Shown here in pieces: positions 8,575 through 16,066 of a DNA stretch of 64,000 bases (the stretch's first letter is position 1; every line of letters begins with the position of its first letter). The notes under the pieces are model-generated. The model saw nothing but the letters and a program-made list of their open reading frames with translations. It ran no database searches and was not told the DNA's origin. The stretch is from Fodinibius roseus. GTDB taxonomy: Bacteria; Bacteroidota; Rhodothermia; Balneolales; Balneolaceae. The translations under genes were made by a program, and so were the position numbers. The stretch spans positions 62,001-126,000 of the forward strand of contig NZ_FQUS01000016.1 of assembly GCF_900129315.1 (NCBI RefSeq), given 5' to 3'.

Positions 8575-9177
8575 ATGAATTACTTACAATCATATTTAAA
8601 AACTACATTAGCTTCCATTTTCACGTTGGTATTTATGCTTGGGTCTGTTTCAGCCGGTCAGGCGCACTGCGACCGCATAAACGGCCCCGTAGCGACGGAT
8701 GCCCGAAAGGCGCTTGAAACCGGCGATATCTCCCATGCGCTTATATGGATAACAGATCAGCAAGCCGAAGAGCTCAAATCTAAATTTGAGCAGAGTCTGA
8801 AAGTTTATACCAGGGGTGGCCAGTCACAAGAGCTTGCCGAACGCTATTTTATGAGTGAGACGGTACGACTGCACCGCGAGGCAGAAGGCATGCCCTTTAC
8901 CGGTCTAAAACCGGCCCAGTCAAGCTCGAAAGATATCCAAGTAGCCGAAAAGGCACTTACCTCAGGCAAACTGGCTCCTGTTAACGACATGCTGGCAAAT
9001 GAAATCCGAAAGAAAACTTCGGAACTTTATACCCGGGCTATGGAAGCCAAAAGCAAGAAGGATAATAGCGTTGAAGCCGGCCGCCGGTGGGTTGACGCTT
9101 ATGTACAGTATATCGTATACGTTCACAAGCTGTATCAAAACATACAGGCCGGACCGGCCCACGGCGTCGGAGAGTAA
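8575..9177 (+). CDS. DUF6448 family exported protein
   Basis: A 200-residue protein with a signal peptide (about residues 1-31, ending SAGQA) and a mature start HCDRINGPVATDARKALETG, which is the signature of the DUF6448 family. The rest is helical with no transmembrane segment. Members are small periplasmic proteins of unknown function. The ATG at 8575 is preceded by AAAAGGTGC, the same ribosome-binding sequence as the Met-rich gene; the GTG at 8566 lies in it. The next genes encode a metal chaperone and a P1B-ATPase, so a role in metal handling is likely but unproven. Confidence 0.82.
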   Translation: MNYLQSYLKTTLASIFTLVFMLGSVSAGQAHCDRINGPVATDARKALETGDISHALIWITDQQAEELKSKFEQSLKVYTRGGQSQELAERYFMSETVRLHREAEGMPFTGLKPAQSSSKDIQVAEKALTSGKLAPVNDMLANEIRKKTSELYTRAMEAKSKKDNSVEAGRRWVDAYVQYIVYVHKLYQNIQAGPAHGVGE

Positions 9178-9192
9178 TACATAGTGCCCCAG

Positions 9193-9221
9193 ACCTGTCA
9201 GGTTTTGATACCCTGGCAGGT
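9193..9221. repeat. Intergenic hairpin (ACCTGTCAGG / CCTGGCAGGT)
   Basis: Ten-base arms pairing at nine of ten positions around a 9-base loop, in the gap between the DUF6448 gene and the HMA gene. No U-run follows, so it is not a classical terminator. Similar GACCTGTCAGG palindromes are common between genes in Bacteroidota; it may stabilise or separate the two transcripts. Confidence 0.5.
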
Positions 9222-9268
9222 ATTTAACAACCGTCAAATAAATATCAAACCTAATAGAGGTAGTTATT

Positions 9269-9493
9269 ATGACAACGACAACAACAATATTGCGAAGCGA
9301 TGGGCTAAGTTGTCCTTCATGCGTAAACAATATCGAATCGAACTTAAATCAGACGGAAGGCATATCCAAAGTCAAGGTTCATTTCAATACTGGTCGCATC
9401 GAGGTAGAGCATGATACTGAAACTGTTTCTGAAGAGAAGCTCGTTAAAGTCGTCGCGCAGTCAGGATACGAAGCAAGAGTCTCTCAGTTTTAA
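9269..9493 (+). CDS. Free-standing heavy-metal-associated (HMA) domain chaperone
   Basis: A 74-residue ferredoxin-fold metal chaperone. The binding loop is SDGLSCPSCVNNIE (CxxC at about residues 15-18), followed by the usual beta-alpha-beta pattern (VKVHFNTGRIEVEHD). Such proteins pass soft metal ions to P1B-ATPases. The ATG follows AGAGGTAG. The ATPase gene begins 12 bp downstream and itself lacks an N-terminal HMA domain, so this gene supplies that domain in trans. Metal identity (Cu, Zn, Cd) cannot be fixed from the CPSC loop. Confidence 0.88.
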   Translation: MTTTTTILRSDGLSCPSCVNNIESNLNQTEGISKVKVHFNTGRIEVEHDTETVSEEKLVKVVAQSGYEARVSQF

Positions 9494-9505
9494 ATCCATA
9501 AGATT

Positions 9506-11458
9506 ATGAAAACACTTCAAAAACTATTCGGTAATGCATCAACCCGGAAGAAAGTACTACTGTTTGTCAGCGGCCTGCTCGTCACAGCCGGGTGGGCCGC
9601 CAACTTCTTCTGGGCCTCGTCCCGGTTGTTTGACGCCTTTATGCTGCTGGCAACGCTAACGGCGGGATTTGAGATTGCCCGCCGGGCCTGGCAGGGATTG
9701 CGGAACCGGCATACCAACATTGAGCTGTTAGTGACCATTGCCGCTACGGGCGGCCTTGCCATTGAGGTGTACTGGGAAGCGGCGGCCGTTACCTTTCTGT
9801 TTCTGCTCGGCGGCTGGCTGGAAGCCCGGACGATGAGCAAGACACGGGATACCCTGAAAGAGCTCATCAATATGGCGCCGGAAACCGCAATCCTGGTGGA
9901 TGGTGAAAAGCGAACAGAAATTCCGGCCCGGGAGGTAGATGAAGGGATGCAGGTGCTGGTTAAACCCGGAGCCAAAATTCCGGTTGACGGTATTGTTGAT
10001 TCCGGCGGGACAACGGTCGATGAAAGCGCCATCACCGGGGAGCCGATCCCAGCCGAAAAACAGGCCGGGTCTGAAGTCTATGCGGGAACAATCAATAAAA
10101 ACGGCCGCATTTATGTACGTGCGACCAAGTCGGGTGCCGACACCACGCTGGCCAGGATCATACGGCGCGTAGAGGAAGCCCAGGAAGAAAAAGCCCCCGC
10201 GCAGCGATTTATCGAACGGTTTGCTCGGTGGTATACGCCCGGAATTGTGGGCTTGAGTATTGTATCCTACTTGTTTACTTGGGACCTGGAGCTGGCTCTC
10301 ACACTGCTGGTGATCAGCTGTCCCGGCGCGCTTGTGATATCAACTCCTATTTCCGTTATAACGGGTATAGGCAATGCTGCGAAAAAAGGAATTCTTATCA
10401 AAGGGGGCGAATACCTGGAAAATGCAGGTAAAGTTACCGCCATCGCACTGGATAAAACCGGTACCCTGACAGCAGGGAAACCGAATGTGACCGAGATCAT
10501 TCACTTTTCAAAGGCAGCCGATTTAGCCGGTGTTAACCCAAAGGAGGAATTTCAGGAAATACACACGGTTTCTTTGCCTGATCGTAATAATGAGTCACTC
10601 CCATTGGAAGGTGAAGAACTTCTCTATTGGGCTTCGGTAGCCGAATCTACCTCCGAACACCCGTTGGCCGAGGCCATCATAGCGGAAACGGGTCAATCGG
10701 GCCGTATCCCGGAGCCCGACCGGTTTGAATCGTATACCGGGCAAGGAATTGAGGCGGTATTGGGTGAAGATCATATTTTTGTAGGAAAAACTGAGTTTCT
10801 GAAGCAACAGGGAATCTCTATTAACGACGGCATTGAAAAAGAGATTGCGACTCTGACTAAGAAGGGACGCACAGCTGTACTGGTAGCTCGCAACAACGAA
10901 CTACTTGGAGCTATCGGGATAGCCGACCAAATGCGCCCGGAAGCACCAAAAATGATATCAAGACTCCGTAAAAATGGCATTGAGCATATTGCAATGCTTA
11001 CCGGCGATGCCCGGGACACGGCTGAGGCCATTGCAGAAGAAGTAGGGATCAGGGAGGTGCATGCAGGCATCCTGCCGGAAGACAAAAACGATATCATCCT
11101 TGAAATGCAAAAACAAGGTCACCAGGTGGCGATGATCGGAGACGGCATCAACGATGCCCCGGCCCTTGCCTCGGCCGATATTGGTATTGCTATGGGCGCG
11201 GCCGGAACCGACGTAGCCATAGAAACAGCCGATATTGCCCTGATGTCGGACAAGCTAATGAATATTCCGGAAGCCCTGCGCCTGTCATTAAAAACACTCG
11301 GTAATATTCGCCAGAATGTAGTGATAGCACTGGTGACAGTCGCGGCTCTTTTGACCGGAGTATTTACCGGCTCGGTTCACATGGCGGGCGGCATGCTCGT
11401 TCATGAGCTGTCCGTACTGGCGGTGATCCTTAATGGCATGAGGATAAGATGGGTTTAG
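9506..11458 (+). CDS. P1B-type heavy-metal ATPase with CPG motif
   Basis: Metal-exporting P-type ATPase of 650 residues. Seen in order: membrane helices, actuator TGEP (177-180), the metal-site helix ISCPGALVISTP (CPG at 272-274), the phosphorylation site DKTGT (316-320), SEHPLAEAI of the nucleotide-binding domain, and GDGINDAPALASADIG near 547. The final helix pair contains HELSVLAVILNGMRI. No N-terminal HMA domain is present; it is supplied by the preceding gene. Oddity: the intramembrane metal motif is CPG instead of CPC, CPH or SPC, so the usual subgroup rules for metal choice do not apply. Copper is suggested by the neighbouring genes; Zn, Cd or Co are equally possible from the protein alone. 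Confidence 0.92.
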   Translation: MKTLQKLFGNASTRKKVLLFVSGLLVTAGWAANFFWASSRLFDAFMLLATLTAGFEIARRAWQGLRNRHTNIELLVTIAATGGLAIEVYWEAAAVTFLFLLGGWLEARTMSKTRDTLKELINMAPETAILVDGEKRTEIPAREVDEGMQVLVKPGAKIPVDGIVDSGGTTVDESAITGEPIPAEKQAGSEVYAGTINKNGRIYVRATKSGADTTLARIIRRVEEAQEEKAPAQRFIERFARWYTPGIVGLSIVSYLFTWDLELALTLLVISCPGALVISTPISVITGIGNAAKKGILIKGGEYLENAGKVTAIALDKTGTLTAGKPNVTEIIHFSKAADLAGVNPKEEFQEIHTVSLPDRNNESLPLEGEELLYWASVAESTSEHPLAEAIIAETGQSGRIPEPDRFESYTGQGIEAVLGEDHIFVGKTEFLKQQGISINDGIEKEIATLTKKGRTAVLVARNNELLGAIGIADQMRPEAPKMISRLRKNGIEHIAMLTGDARDTAEAIAEEVGIREVHAGILPEDKNDIILEMQKQGHQVAMIGDGINDAPALASADIGIAMGAAGTDVAIETADIALMSDKLMNIPEALRLSLKTLGNIRQNVVIALVTVAALLTGVFTGSVHMAGGMLVHELSVLAVILNGMRIRWV

Positions 11459-11511
11459 CCGGCAAATTTAAGTGGTCTCAACAAATCAACAATATAGCAT
11501 CATCCTCAAGT

Positions 11512-11622
11512 CAGCCAAATGGACTGAATTTTTTGCCCCTGGGACATGGCAATAGCTTGCGGATCCATGTCAATCAGCAACACCGGTTTCCCCATCTGGT
11601 GTAATCCGGCATGAAAGTGGCG
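11512..11622 (-). pseudogene. ParA-like ATPase relic (about 37 residues)
   Basis: The minus strand reads AGLHQMGKPVLLIDMDPQA within an open stretch of about 37 codons. This matches the segment of ParA/MinD partition ATPases that normally reads AGLAxxGxxVLLIDxDPQ. The P-loop region upstream and the rest of the protein downstream are absent, so this is only a fragment. The whole 11459-11967 interval (509 bp) holds no intact gene. Confidence 0.4.
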
Positions 11623-11720
11623 AGTTTTAAAGACACAGGTATAAAATCCGAGCTGAATAGGGTAGCTTCTCAATCAACCGGTCTTTCCAGAGGTTGAAGA
11701 TTAAAAAACTCCTCATTCAT

Positions 11721-11754
11721 TTTAAGCTCGTTTTAAGGCAGCTCTCCTTACCAT
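11721..11754 (+). promoter_or_regulatory. Response-regulator direct repeat and -10 element
   Basis: TTTAAG at 11721-11726 and at 11732-11737 are spaced by 11 bp, and TACCAT follows after 11 bp. The layout equals that at 6850 and 15977. It would drive the cytochrome c lipoprotein gene at 11968, giving a leader of roughly 200 nt. Confidence 0.58.
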
Positions 11755-11967
11755 GAGTATGCATGCCGACATGCAGATTACTTAGAAATAACAAAATTTA
11801 TGTGGAGACAAAGCGAAAATTATCAATCTAATTTAATATGACACCTCATGCGAGACTCCAAATACATTGTGAACGGGTTAAAAAAACAGGATTTAGAAAC
11901 GGATGGTTATGAATCCTATTAAAATAAGTTTATCATAAATTAACTTTAACTAAAGAAGGGAGCTGTG

Positions 11968-12888
11968 ATGAATGGAATGAATATTAATTTTTTTCTGATA
12001 ATAATTGGACTCCTTGTTTTTCTATCCTCATGTCAAAGGGAAAGATCTGACTATATGAGTGAAGAACAGCGGCAGGAATTGGAAGCCGCTTACGATTCCC
12101 TGCAGTCCAATTACGAAGCACTGTTAACAAGCTACCAGACCGAGTCTGATACCCTGCCGGCGGAGTTGAAATCGCTCTTTTCCCAGATGCAACAGATGCA
12201 CCAGCAAATGGAAACAAATCACCGCCAAATGATGGGCATGCACATGAGCCGGCATATGCAGGGCGATAAGATGATGGCAGAAGGCATGGGCATGCATATG
12301 CAGGATAACATGACCGGCGAATGGTATCAACAAATGATGAGCATGCATGACCGAATGGCAATTATGCACCAAAAAAGAGGTCAGCAATCAATGGCGGAGA
12401 TGAACAGACGGCTCTCAGAGGGATACGGCAAGATGAGGCATATGACACCCAGTACTGATGAAACACCGGAAGTCCCCTTCAATGAAGAGGGAGATCCTTC
12501 GTTGCTTAACGGTGAATCCCTTTTTGCCCAAAATTGTGCTTCCTGCCACGGCAATAATGCAGAAGGAATTGGCAACGTCTTCCCTCCGCTTGCAGATTCA
12601 GAGTGGATTACCGGTGAAAAATCCGTCCCCATTCGCATCCTTCTTCATGGCCTTTCGGGAGAAATTGAAGTCAGCAAACAATCTTATCAGGGCAGCATGC
12701 CTTCTTTTAAAGCACGACTCAGCGCAGCGGAAATGGCTGCCATTCTGAATTACTTGCGTGCTGAAAGTGAAGGAGACCAATCGAATATTTCCCAAGAAGA
12801 CGTTATTCAGGTTGCCAAAAAATACAATCAGCGATCAAGCCAATGGACCGCTGATGAGTTGAATATCAATGGGCAGGATTACCAGTAA
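11968..12888 (+). CDS. Met/His-rich cytochrome c lipoprotein
   Basis: A 306-residue protein with a lipoprotein signal (LLVFLSSCQRE), a coiled-coil stretch, a strongly Met/His-rich segment (residues about 75-160, for example MQQMHQQMETNHRQMMGMHM), and a C-terminal cytochrome c domain with CASCH (about 190-194) and a likely Met ligand in QGSMPSF. The anchored protein should face the periplasm. Combining a metal sponge with a haem domain suggests electron transfer linked to copper, perhaps with the multicopper oxidase; this is inference. The ATG at 11968 follows AAGGGAG; the GTG one codon earlier is less likely. A predicted two-component-system box lies about 230 bp upstream. Confidence 0.87.
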   Translation: MNGMNINFFLIIIGLLVFLSSCQRERSDYMSEEQRQELEAAYDSLQSNYEALLTSYQTESDTLPAELKSLFSQMQQMHQQMETNHRQMMGMHMSRHMQGDKMMAEGMGMHMQDNMTGEWYQQMMSMHDRMAIMHQKRGQQSMAEMNRRLSEGYGKMRHMTPSTDETPEVPFNEEGDPSLLNGESLFAQNCASCHGNNAEGIGNVFPPLADSEWITGEKSVPIRILLHGLSGEIEVSKQSYQGSMPSFKARLSAAEMAAILNYLRAESEGDQSNISQEDVIQVAKKYNQRSSQWTADELNINGQDYQ

Positions 12889-12889
12889 T

Positions 12890-13073
12890 ATGAATGTAAA
12901 ACCTAAAACAGCGCTTGTTCTCTGCGGTGGCGGTGCCCCGGGAACTACCGAAAATGGCTTTTATCAGGCAATGATGGAATATGAAGTGAAGCCTGGATTT
13001 TATCCCCGGTACTTCAACCGAAGCCATAAATGAAGCCTTTATTTCCTCAGAACTGAATATAATTCGTTTATAG
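12890..13073 (+). pseudogene. Patatin-like phospholipase relic
   Basis: The frame from ATG 12890 reads ALVLCGGGAPGTTENGFYQA, the oxyanion-hole start of patatin-like phospholipases (normally GGGARG). A frameshift near 13003 moves the continuation PGTSTEAINEAFISSELN to another frame; this is the GxSxG nucleophile block degraded to GTSTE. Reading ends at a stop at 13071. Both catalytic motifs are altered and the catalytic Asp part is gone, so the gene is dead. Confidence 0.7.
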
Positions 13074-13112
13074 AAAAGCTGGAAAGGAATTACTGCAACA
13101 ATTTCGATTTAT

Positions 13113-13754
13113 ATGAAGAATCCAAATCCCGAACAAACCCATTTTACTAAAAAACGGTATAATGCCACATCAATTATTTATAACCTGATGGAGTGGCCGG
13201 TTGAACAATTATGGTATAAAAAGTGGCGGCAAAAGCTATGGCAGAACATCCACGGACCATCAGTATTGGAAATCGGAGTGGGGACCGGCAAAAACATCCC
13301 CTTTTATCCCGGAGAGATTAAGTTAACAGGAATTGACCTTTCCCCGGGCATGCTGAAACGAGCAAAACAACTGATAGCAGAAAAGCTGCAAGACAATGTC
13401 ACACTCAAAGAAATGGATGCTCAGGACATGAACTTCCCCGACAACCATTTTGACGATGTGGTTGCCACCTTCGTGTTTTGCTCGGTTCCCGATCCCATAT
13501 TGGGGTTAAAAGAAGCCCTGCGCGTCACCAGGCCCGGCGGCAAACTGCATCTGTTGGAACACATGCGTTCTGAGAACCCGGTACTCGGATTCCTGATGGA
13601 TACGCTGGATACTCCAATCCATTATATAAGTGGCGTTCATATCGCCCGCCAGACAGTAGCAAATGTGGAAAAAGCTGGATGGAATATCGAACAGCTTCAG
13701 GATCTAACCGCAAAGGGCATCTTCAAAAGAATTGAAGCAACAAGACCGCATTAA
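13113..13754 (+). CDS. Class I SAM-dependent methyltransferase
   Basis: UbiE/Methyltransf_11-type enzyme of 213 residues. SAM-binding motif I is VLEIGVGTGKNIPFY, followed by the acidic GIDLSPGML, motif II DDVVATFVFCSVPDP, and RPGGKLHLLEHM. Close relatives act on lipids, quinones or small molecules, and some occur in metal-resistance loci; the substrate here is unknown. The ATG is at 13113. The 3' end overlaps the convergent sensor kinase gene by 4 bp. Confidence 0.88.
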   Translation: MKNPNPEQTHFTKKRYNATSIIYNLMEWPVEQLWYKKWRQKLWQNIHGPSVLEIGVGTGKNIPFYPGEIKLTGIDLSPGMLKRAKQLIAEKLQDNVTLKEMDAQDMNFPDNHFDDVVATFVFCSVPDPILGLKEALRVTRPGGKLHLLEHMRSENPVLGFLMDTLDTPIHYISGVHIARQTVANVEKAGWNIEQLQDLTAKGIFKRIEATRPH

Positions 13755-15199
13755 CCTTCCGTATCTTTTGCCAGCGAAAATTCGACTACAAAGGTACTCC
13801 CTTCGCCCTGCCCTTCACTGTAGGCACGAATTTTTCCGTTGTATAATTCTATAATAGCCTTAACGAGTGGCAATCCCAATCCACTGCCCGGACTTTCCTG
13901 AACATCCCGTTGATTAGCCCGATAGAATCGCTCAAACAAATGCTCTTTGGTTTCCTGGTCAAAACCAATACCCGTATCGGTTAGGTGTAAAACTGCTTTC
14001 CCGCTGGATCGCTGAAGCTGTAAGTCTATAGCTCCGCCTTCGGGAGTATATTTCAAGGCATTTTCCAGGAGGTTATTGAAAACCTCCTCGATATAAGCTC
14101 CATGCGCCCGAACCTGCAGGTCGGGCTCAATCTGCGTTTGGATTTTAACGTTCTTGCCCTCGGCATTTTCCTGGTATTTGTTCGCCACCACTTCTGAAAT
14201 GCGGCTTATATTAACGAATTCCGGCTCAGCACGATGCACCGATTCAACTCTTGACAGCTGAAGCAACAGATGTACCATCTCGCTCATGCGGCGGGTTTCT
14301 GTTAACATCCGTTGAATGGTTTCCCGGTACTCCTGTTTTGAGCGGGGTTTGCGAAGCATAATTTCCGCATCGCTTTGCAAAGATGATAGCGGTGTCATCA
14401 GTTCGTGAGCCGCATCGGAGGTGAAGCGCTTTTCCCGTTCAAATCCTTTTTGAAGGCGATTGAGCATCACGTTGAAGGTTTCAGCCAAATCAGTAAGCTC
14501 GTCCCTCACCTGATAATTTACGGGGATGCGTTTATCCAGGTCTGTCGCCCTGATCGATTTGGCGGCATCAATAATCGAGGACACCGGGGACAACGCCCGG
14601 CGGGATAGCCAATACCCTCCGAGGATTGAAAAAACTACGCTTATGGCAATCAATGCCAATAAATATTGCCTGAACCGACTCAACTCCTCATGCAGTGTCC
14701 ATTCAAAACCGGTAACCTCAAGCCAGCCGCATAGCTGACCACTGTCATCCATAATCGGATAAAACAGCGTTCGTGCCGGCAGGTCCTGCCACTGGCTGCT
14801 GAATGAGTATTCTTCGGCCGCATCAGGGATATCGGGTTCCAACTGCTGGTCGACACCGGCATAATTCGGACTGCTGTACTTAAGCTGCCCTTCGCTATTA
14901 TACAGCCGCACGTAGGTTCCGTATTCGACGCCGCTTTTGAGGGCCGCATTGCGACTATAGCCTGACAAGTCAATAGCCAGCGTATCCCCGCCGGTATCGA
15001 TGTGCGGGAGCAGCTGTTCAGCCTCGAACCGCAGATGGCGGTCATAATTGTGGTGAATCGACTGATGAAATAACTCATATAAAAAATAGCCGAAAGCACT
15101 TAGCATGATAAACAGGCTTACCCCATACCAAAACGCCAGTTTCTTGGAGATAGACAGGCGATCAAAAATGCTGGTTATCCTGCTCACAATCTTACTCAT
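13751..15199 (-). CDS. Sensor histidine kinase, CusS-like
   Basis: Membrane sensor of 482 residues. Two transmembrane helices (about 22-42 and 180-200) enclose a periplasmic sensing domain of roughly 135 residues; then come HAMP, the HisKA box FTSDAAHELMTPLSSL and an HATPase domain with NLLENALKYTPEGG, DTGIGFD and GSGLGLPLVKAI. This order matches heavy-metal sensors such as CusS. The ATG overlaps the response regulator stop by 8 bp. The multicopper oxidase gene is divergent from the pair, which supports copper sensing. Confidence 0.93.
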   Translation of the reverse strand: MSKIVSRITSIFDRLSISKKLAFWYGVSLFIMLSAFGYFLYELFHQSIHHNYDRHLRFEAEQLLPHIDTGGDTLAIDLSGYSRNAALKSGVEYGTYVRLYNSEGQLKYSSPNYAGVDQQLEPDIPDAAEEYSFSSQWQDLPARTLFYPIMDDSGQLCGWLEVTGFEWTLHEELSRFRQYLLALIAISVVFSILGGYWLSRRALSPVSSIIDAAKSIRATDLDKRIPVNYQVRDELTDLAETFNVMLNRLQKGFEREKRFTSDAAHELMTPLSSLQSDAEIMLRKPRSKQEYRETIQRMLTETRRMSEMVHLLLQLSRVESVHRAEPEFVNISRISEVVANKYQENAEGKNVKIQTQIEPDLQVRAHGAYIEEVFNNLLENALKYTPEGGAIDLQLQRSSGKAVLHLTDTGIGFDQETKEHLFERFYRANQRDVQESPGSGLGLPLVKAIIELYNGKIRAYSEGQGEGSTFVVEFSLAKDTEG

Positions 15200-15914
15200 G
15201 TTCTTTTGTTAGCTCACTGCTTAATCGATATCCAGCGCCCCGTATGGTTTCAATAGCCTGGAAACGGTTCTCCAACAACTCTTTACCGCACTCTTCAAAC
15301 GATTCGGCCAGCTTCTGACGCAGCGTTGAAATCGTAGCCTCAATCGTATTATCACTCACATGATAGGCCGAACCCCATACCCGCTCAGCCAGTTGGGTCT
15401 TGGAAAACACCGTTTCCGGGGCGCCCATCATCAGTTCCAACAGAATAAATTCCTTGGGCCGAAGCGATCGCTTAATGCCGCATACCTTCACCCAGTGTTT
15501 GCGCGTGTCCAGTTCAATAGGTCCCACGGTAAGAGCTTCATTATTCTGCAACTCTGAGGATCGCCGTCCCAATGCCCGAACACGGGCCAGCAGCTCTTCA
15601 AACGAAAACGGCTTGCCCATGTAATCATCGGCTCCCGCATCGAGGCCTGATACTTTGTGGTCCAGGTCCCCGAGCGCGGTAAGCATGAGAACCGGGAAGC
15701 TCCGGCCTTCCGCGCGCCAATGCTCCAGTATCTGCTTGCCATCGCGATTGGGCAGGCGCCAGTCCAGAATGACTATATCGTAATCATTCACCAATCCCTG
15801 AAGCTCCGCCTCTTCCCCATCGTGCATCACCTCAACTACGTGTCCTTCCTCTTCCAGTCCCCGCTTCAAGGTGTTTGCCAGCTGCTTTTCATCTTCCACT
15901 AAAAATATCCACAT
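15192..15914 (-). CDS. OmpR-family response regulator, CusR-like
   Basis: Two-domain regulator: a receiver domain (MWIFLVEDEKQLANTL; phospho-acceptor Asp in IVILDWRLPNRDG; Lys in DDYMGKPFSFEEL) and a winged-helix effector (RPKEFILLELMM, VSDNTIEATISTLRQKL). The ATG at 15914 starts exactly at the receiver fold; the frame is open to a TTG at 15941. It forms an operon with the kinase. An 11-bp direct repeat of the kind bound by this family lies in the divergent promoter at 15977 and before two other metal genes in the window. Confidence 0.93.
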   Translation of the reverse strand: MWIFLVEDEKQLANTLKRGLEEEGHVVEVMHDGEEAELQGLVNDYDIVILDWRLPNRDGKQILEHWRAEGRSFPVLMLTALGDLDHKVSGLDAGADDYMGKPFSFEELLARVRALGRRSSELQNNEALTVGPIELDTRKHWVKVCGIKRSLRPKEFILLELMMGAPETVFSKTQLAERVWGSAYHVSDNTIEATISTLRQKLAESFEECGKELLENRFQAIETIRGAGYRLSSELTKEHE

Positions 15915-15976
15915 ACAATAGACTTTTTGACTATTAACCAAACGGTCTTAAAATAAAGGATACTAACCATTAATGC

Positions 15977-16010
15977 TTTAAGCTTGATTTAAGGTTCGCC
16001 TGTTATATTC
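15977..16010 (+). promoter_or_regulatory. Response-regulator direct repeat and -10 element
   Basis: TTTAAG at 15977-15982 and 15988-15993 (11-bp period), then TATATTC at 16004-16010 after 10 bp. It lies in the divergent region between the response regulator and the multicopper oxidase gene. This is the cleanest of three matching sites in the window. Confidence 0.65.
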
Positions 16011-16066
16011 TGGTTCATTGTTGAAATCATATTTTTTAAGCTGCACAAAGAGCCCAACAACCAGCT

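Noticed and set aside
12124-12387. His-rich minus-strand frame opposite the cytochrome lipoprotein
   Set aside because: Same antisense effect of Met codons; no start signal or family match.
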